Shown piece by piece: positions 12,522 to 15,902 of a stretch of 15,902 nt of DNA; positions within the stretch are counted from its first letter, which is position 1; every line of letters starts with the position of its first letter. The stretch covers positions 1 to 15,902 of the forward strand of contig CAYYFL010000024.1 in the NCBI GenBank assembly GCA_964471325.1, given 5' to 3'. Origin of the DNA: Velamenicoccus sp964471325 (GTDB lineage: Bacteria; Omnitrophota; Gorgyraeia; Velamenicoccales; Velamenicoccaceae). The position numbers were made by a program, and so were the translations under genes. The notes under the pieces were generated by a model. It did no database searches, was not told the origin of the DNA, and saw only the letters and a list, made by a program, of their open reading frames with translations.

Positions 12522-13556
12522 CTATTCTTCGGGAGAAATAAGGAAGCGTGCCTGCCAACCTTTCCCATCTTTTGTCATCTTGAAAGGATCGCCTTTAATA
12601 CGGAAAAATTCCCGCAGGTTGGCGGCGAGGAGTTCACGGCGTTTTTGGTTTCTCGGGTTTGCTTCGTCACTGCTCCAATCCAATATGCCGCGTTCATTGG
12701 CAAATACCTCAAGGAGCTTCCATTGGAGGGTTGGATTGCCGTTCTTTTTATTGGCCATTCCCATCTGGGTATAATTGAATACCCCTCCAACCGATTTCAC
12801 CTTGATTGAAACGGTATGGCCATCCTTGAAGCGAATGGATACATTTTCCCAGATTGCATCCGGAGGTGTCGGGAAAAAGAGTCTGGCGTCGTTTTCCTTA
12901 GGCCGTGGAAGATTCGCAAAAATATCGTCCATGGAGCGCAACAGTTGAAATTGTCGGGATACATTCTCAGACAGAGGTATGTATATAGACCCTTTAGCGG
13001 CCAATCGTTTCTCCGCCATGCTAGTGCAATGATTTCGTGTTGGAGCTAAGAGAATAAATGGATTGTCATTCCGGCTGAGGAGGCCATCAAGGATCCTGTT
13101 AAAATCGTCGGGCTCCATCTGAATGGTCAGGTAGACCGGAAAGCGATATCCGGCATATAGGGAGTAAACGCCGATGCGCGTCGTTCCAGGAAGGTCGGTC
13201 GCCGAGTCTGTCTCCTCGAACAGACCGAAGACCTTGGCGAGTGCTGCGTCGAGGCTGCGACGGTCCAGTTCATAGACCACGATGTCGGATCGCTGCAAGG
13301 AGAAGGTTTCACATCCACGCTCGCATCGGCAGACGGCAACGATATCCTCTGAATCGTGCACGACCACTTCGTGCTCACAGCCGCAGCCGCGTTGAACCAT
13401 GCAGGGATGTGAAGCTGCCATCTTGCCGTTCGGTCGAAGGAAGGCCTTCGCCGTTTCGTAATCACTCCCCAGCAGGGCTTTCCATTCAATATCCACCGCC
13501 GCCGCGCCCGGAACAGCTTCGAGTGCATGCCAGAAACCTGACTTTCTATTCTTCAT
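12522..13556 (-). CDS. Unknown 344-aa protein with Cys-rich putative zinc site
   Basis: I do not recognise this family. The N-terminal 90 residues carry a cysteine/histidine cluster, C52, C58, C60, H62, C76, C78, C82, spaced like a zinc-binding module. The middle (about 95-270) is mixed alpha/beta, with the segments VVYELDRR, FPVYLTIQMEPDDF and FILLAPTRN. The last 75 residues (LQWKLLEVFANERG, then KRRELLAANLREFF) are helical and basic, resembling a winged helix or DNA-contacting region. The ATG overlaps the end of the 388-aa gene by 11 bases, with AGGAAG upstream, so the pair is translationally coupled. No signal peptide or membrane segment is present. A DNA- or RNA-binding accessory function is a guess. 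Confidence 0.8.
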   Translation of the reverse strand: MKNRKSGFWHALEAVPGAAAVDIEWKALLGSDYETAKAFLRPNGKMAASHPCMVQRGCGCEHEVVVHDSEDIVAVCRCERGCETFSLQRSDIVVYELDRRSLDAALAKVFGLFEETDSATDLPGTTRIGVYSLYAGYRFPVYLTIQMEPDDFNRILDGLLSRNDNPFILLAPTRNHCTSMAEKRLAAKGSIYIPLSENVSRQFQLLRSMDDIFANLPRPKENDARLFFPTPPDAIWENVSIRFKDGHTVSIKVKSVGGVFNYTQMGMANKKNGNPTLQWKLLEVFANERGILDWSSDEANPRNQKRRELLAANLREFFRIKGDPFKMTKDGKGWQARFLISPEE

Positions 13557-14712
13557 CGTCTTCCTGCTCGGCCAGTACGAATCCGCGTTTCGTCAGCCAT
13601 TCCTCGACCACGGCGGCGTCACTGTCCCTGGTGTATTGGGCGATGTTCGATGGACGGATCGTCACTGTGCGGGCCGTTTTCGAATCCGAAAACTTCACCT
13701 GAAAACTCGCCCGGGTGATACGCGCATTTTGGGGCATTGTTCGCCCCCGACCGGTATAGGCGGCGAACACGTCGTTGGCCTTACGTATTTCGATTTCCGT
13801 TTCAGATCCGCCCCAGAAGAATTGAATTTCCTTCAGGCGCACCCACTCCATACCGTCCACGTCCGTGCAGACGATGGATGCTTCTCCATCGGTCCGTAGC
13901 GGCTCAAGAGTATACTTACCGGTCTCCGGAAAGAAATTCTCGTTGTTGAACACATGGCGGCCAAACTGGCGTCGAAAGAGGTCCTTTTCACCTTTTCCGC
14001 AGGCGTGCATCCGAATCTCGCCGATGGCTGGTACATAGACGAGGACGTCATACTTTTCGGGACGATAGAAAACACTCGATGCCTGGCCGCCGTCAAGGCT
14101 GCCTTCGCGTCTCAACGGGTCACCGTGACGTACCAGGAACCAAACGGAATCTTTTTTAGGGTAAACGAAAACCCGCGATCCCCTCCCGCGCTTTTTCTTC
14201 TCGAACCAATCGTCGAGGTCCTGTTCCAGGATGCTCAGCGCTTCTGTGGTCGGTTGTTTGAACTCAGGGATCGGATATGTATCGGTTTGGTAGTATTCGA
14301 AGGAGCGAGGCTTCATGAGATACTGCTCGGCGTGCTTGCGTTCAAGAAGATCCCTGTCCTGCAGGTAAACCTGAACGGCGACGTCCGCTGCAGTGGGATC
14401 GGTGTCTCCATCCAAGGAGATGCCGTTGTTTTCCGCCTCCTGGAGTAGGATGTCCATGGCTTCAGGTGTTGCCATCTCATGCACGAAGTAGAGAGCATCG
14501 AGCAATCCCTTCGGTGTTCCCGTGTCCGGGTTCATGAGCACATCGATGAGCCGGTCATAGTCGAAACCGTCAGAGGCCGATAGCGGTGGCAACGTCAAAC
14601 CCCGGCCGTCGAAGTAGAGCTTATGGGGATTCAGTAGAGCCAACAAATGATCACGCGCGATGGCCTTGAGGCCTTCGGCATGGGAAAACCGCCTGAGGTT
14701 GTACGTCGCCAT
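13546..14712 (-). CDS. Unknown 388-aa protein, partner of the 344-aa protein
   Basis: A complete gene with AAGGAG ten bases before ATG. The product starts MATYNLRRFSHAEGLKAIARDHLL. A helical N-terminal part (1-150) includes LLDALYFVHEMATPEAMDILL, and a charged region around 165-180 reads FEKKKRGRGSR. A beta-rich second half follows (about 180-380) with VFVYPKKDSVWFLVRHGD and a repeated-strand pattern ending in an acidic tail (QEDDEE). I recall similar proteins beginning YNLRRFSH in mobile regions of diverse bacteria, annotated only as hypothetical. No catalytic motif is evident. Coupling to the 344-aa gene and the position directly after a LexA-like repressor suggest an accessory module, possibly damage-inducible; this is inference. 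Confidence 0.82.
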   Translation of the reverse strand: MATYNLRRFSHAEGLKAIARDHLLALLNPHKLYFDGRGLTLPPLSASDGFDYDRLIDVLMNPDTGTPKGLLDALYFVHEMATPEAMDILLQEAENNGISLDGDTDPTAADVAVQVYLQDRDLLERKHAEQYLMKPRSFEYYQTDTYPIPEFKQPTTEALSILEQDLDDWFEKKKRGRGSRVFVYPKKDSVWFLVRHGDPLRREGSLDGGQASSVFYRPEKYDVLVYVPAIGEIRMHACGKGEKDLFRRQFGRHVFNNENFFPETGKYTLEPLRTDGEASIVCTDVDGMEWVRLKEIQFFWGGSETEIEIRKANDVFAAYTGRGRTMPQNARITRASFQVKFSDSKTARTVTIRPSNIAQYTRDSDAAVVEEWLTKRGFVLAEQEDDEE

Positions 14713-14738
14713 TCGTCCTTTTCTCCTTGTGTCTTATA

Positions 14739-14755
14739 GCCAGGCAATCCCTGGC
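14739..14755. repeat. Inverted repeat GCCAGG / CCTGGC between repressor and 388-aa gene
   Basis: Six-base arms (14739-14744 and 14750-14755) with a 5-base spacer lie in the 53-bp gap after the repressor gene. No T-tract follows on the minus strand, so termination is unlikely. It may be an operator or an mRNA processing hairpin. Confidence 0.4.
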
Positions 14756-14765
14756 ATTTGTGCTT

Positions 14766-15407
14766 TCAGCCGGGCCGCCTGATGGCGACGACCTTGCCAA
14801 TTATGCGCATCCCGTCGTCGGGTCCGACGGGGATCGGTCGATGCTTCGGATTTTCCGGTCTTAACTCTATATTTTCGTGACTAATGAAAAGTCGCTTCAC
14901 CGTGGCCTCATCATTGAGCATCGCGACCACGATGTCTCCGCTCTCAGCCACGGGCTGTTCGCGGACCACCACCAGATCGCGTTCTTTGATCCCTGCATTC
15001 ACCATGCTGTCTCCCGCAACCTCAAGGGCGAAGTACCTGCCTGAACGTGTAATGCTGCTTTCGACCATAATTTCACCGACGATATTCTCCACAGCGATAA
15101 TCGGTTGACCGGCGGAGATACGCCCAACAATAGGAACAGCTGTCATGACTGCAGGCATGTCTTTCAACTCACGAACGATTGAGATACTTCTTGCCTTCCT
15201 CGCCTCCCGTTTCAGGTATCCTTTGCGGACGAGCTGGTTCACCTGGTCGTGAGCGCTCGCATGGGATATCCCGAGGATATCCGCAAGTTCCTTTATGGTC
15301 GGGGGGAATCCTCGATGGTTTATGAAGCGGCGTATTTCCCCCAAAGTATTAAGCTGACTATCGGTTATTTCTTCAACAGGGCGTCGGCCTCTGCCTTTAT
15401 GTTCCAT
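14766..15407 (-). CDS. lexA-like: LexA-like self-cleaving repressor (S24 family)
   Basis: A 213-aa LexA/phage-repressor protein. Residues 15-78 are a LexA-type winged helix (FPPTIKELADILGISHASAHDQVNQLVRKGYL). The autocleavage bond is A99-G100 in GRISAGQP, and the serine/lysine dyad is S134 (AGDSM) and K171 (ATVKRL), so RecA-stimulated self-cleavage is expected after DNA damage. I chose ATG 15407, preceded by GAGGT 8 bases upstream, because LexA proteins start here; an in-frame GTG at 15464 would add 19 unlike residues. A strong promoter with an internal inverted repeat lies at 15475-15504, consistent with self-repression. It may be the element's own regulator or a LexA duplicate; position among phage genes favours the former. 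Confidence 0.92.
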   Translation of the reverse strand: MEHKGRGRRPVEEITDSQLNTLGEIRRFINHRGFPPTIKELADILGISHASAHDQVNQLVRKGYLKREARKARSISIVRELKDMPAVMTAVPIVGRISAGQPIIAVENIVGEIMVESSITRSGRYFALEVAGDSMVNAGIKERDLVVVREQPVAESGDIVVAMLNDEATVKRLFISHENIELRPENPKHRPIPVGPDDGMRIIGKVVAIRRPG

Positions 15408-15474
15408 TTTGAATACCTCGTTTTTCTTTATTGCAGGGAACACAGATAAAATGTGCGGCTGCACTAAAGGTATT

Positions 15475-15504
15475 ATTATATAGCCCTGATAAACGTCAGG
15501 TCAA
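15475..15504 (-). promoter_or_regulatory. Repressor promoter with inverted-repeat operator
   Basis: Minus-strand TTGACC (15504-15499), an 18-base spacer and TATAAT (15480-15475) form a near-consensus sigma-70 promoter 67 bases before the repressor ATG. Between and overlapping the boxes is a perfect inverted repeat CCTGA / TCAGG (15485-15489 and 15496-15500, 6 bases apart). This is the expected place for a LexA-like autoregulatory operator, although its sequence is not the E. coli LexA box. Confidence 0.72.
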
Positions 15505-15560
15505 TTTAAAAATTTTACACAGTATCTTGAAGAACGTCCAAGTATTTGAAAAGCGGTGAC

Positions 15561-15591
15561 CTTGCTGCCAACCAGGACAGAAAGTAGCAAG
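15561..15591 (+). other. Eight-pair hairpin in the gap before the HTH gene end
   Basis: CTTGCTGC (15561-15568) pairs with GTAGCAAG (15584-15591) across a 15-base loop. One pair is G-U as plus-strand RNA, and it would be a C-A mismatch on minus. A 9-bp direct repeat CAAGTATTT starts at 15539 and 15588. No recognised RNA family; the rest of 15505-15681 shows nothing else I can support. Confidence 0.25.
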
Positions 15592-15681
15592 TATTTTGGC
15601 TTTATCTCGCTGGTCTGTAACAAGGCCCGGGGAAAGATGATATGAAAAATCCTCTAGAACAAGGAATTTTGCACAGGACGC

Positions 15682-15902
15682 CTAATCGATGCGGCTTTTT
15701 TGTAGTTGAATCCACATTTTCCTCTGACGGTGCCAGTGGAGAACGGCGGCAACCGGCCGCAAATCTCTCTCATAGATTCGATCACGACCTTGGGTTGTGT
15801 TGGGAAGACAGAGGATATCCTCCTGGATGTCCGGAGCGAGATTGAGGAGATTCATGACCTGGGTTATCCGAGCCCGGGTTACATAGCCGAGACGGGCAAG
15901 AT
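15682..15902 (-). CDS. HTH protein associated with serine recombinases (C-terminal part, cut by window edge)
   Basis: The last 72 codons of a minus-strand gene that enters from the right edge and ends with TAG at 15682-15684. The visible part begins LARLGYVTRARITQVMNLLNL, a clear helix-turn-helix of the ParB/KorB-like style, followed by APDIQEDIL and RDLRPVAAVLHWHRQRKMW. I recall this signature from many short proteins encoded next to serine recombinase genes in deltaproteobacteria and planctomycetes, usually annotated hypothetical. It suggests that an integrase lies just outside the window. The start is not in the window. The HTH call is fairly sure; the link to a recombinase rests on memory of neighbourhoods. 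Confidence 0.75.
   Translation of the reverse strand, partial: LARLGYVTRARITQVMNLLNLAPDIQEDILCLPNTTQGRDRIYERDLRPVAAVLHWHRQRKMWIQLQKSRID

Noticed and set aside
15561..15591. Hairpin as part of an SRP RNA or known riboswitch
   Set aside because: The conserved SRP tetraloop and loop sequences and known riboswitch cores are absent.
15642..15845. 67-codon plus-strand frame near the right end
   Set aside because: Most of it is antisense to the recognisable HTH protein and it has no convincing ribosome site.
1..15902. CRISPR array or cas system suggested by the Cas4-like nuclease
   Set aside because: There is no spaced repeat array and no other cas gene; the nuclease fits phage recombination instead.

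Overview
The window looks like the early (replication and regulation) part of a temperate phage or phage-like mobile element, interrupted by a small block of cargo genes. It probably sits in a Gram-negative host of deltaproteobacterial type (Geobacter/Desulfuromonas-like). That host guess is inference from the look of the Y-family polymerase and prophage proteins, not from a marker gene. No rRNA, tRNA or CRISPR array is visible.

Layout, left to right. (1) 1-600, minus strand: a phage HNH endonuclease of the kind usually beside terminase genes, preceded by a possible 44-aa gene. (2) 691-4116, plus strand: a cargo block with a promoter, a 59-aa protein, a DinB-type polymerase with a clamp-binding motif, a DUF429 protein and a DMT/EamA transporter with a 61-residue tail containing 26 histidines. 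(3) 4123-4413: a possible 52-aa gene and a dense array of G(T/A)AACG hexamers in direct and inverted orientation, a candidate replication origin or operator cluster. (4) 4416-11040, minus strand: a tightly packed operon with gaps of 15 bases or less, and overlaps at most junctions. It encodes a small unknown protein, a Sak4-like ATPase, a DUF669-like protein, an SF2 helicase with a zinc ribbon, a 105-aa unknown, an HNH/Cas4-like nuclease fusion, and a Toprim primase fused to a RepA-type helicase. Together these could open, prime, unwind, resect and anneal element DNA. (5) 11112-15407, minus strand: a sigma-70-like factor, a 110-aa unknown, two overlapping unknown genes (344 and 388 aa) and a LexA-like self-cleaving repressor. 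(6) 15682-15902: the C-terminus of an HTH protein that I recall as a neighbour of serine recombinases.

Regulation is the most distinctive part. The repressor gene has a consensus-like promoter (TTGACC, 18 bases, TATAAT) with an inverted repeat in its spacer. A transcript from it could run through the 388/344-aa pair to a strong terminator at 12246-12298. The exposed loop of that terminator is complementary over 10 bases to an upstream leader segment, next to other hairpins, and I see no promoter between the terminator and the following gene. A second terminator (11769-11828) lies beyond that gene, and the Shine-Dalgarno of the sigma-like gene is buried in a 9-bp hairpin. This suggests that early expression is gated by RNA structure, antitermination or both.

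The best candidates for something undescribed are the leader/terminator at 12254-12387, the hexamer array at 4301-4413, the 388/344-aa gene pair, and the HNH-nuclease fusion with an internal start site.
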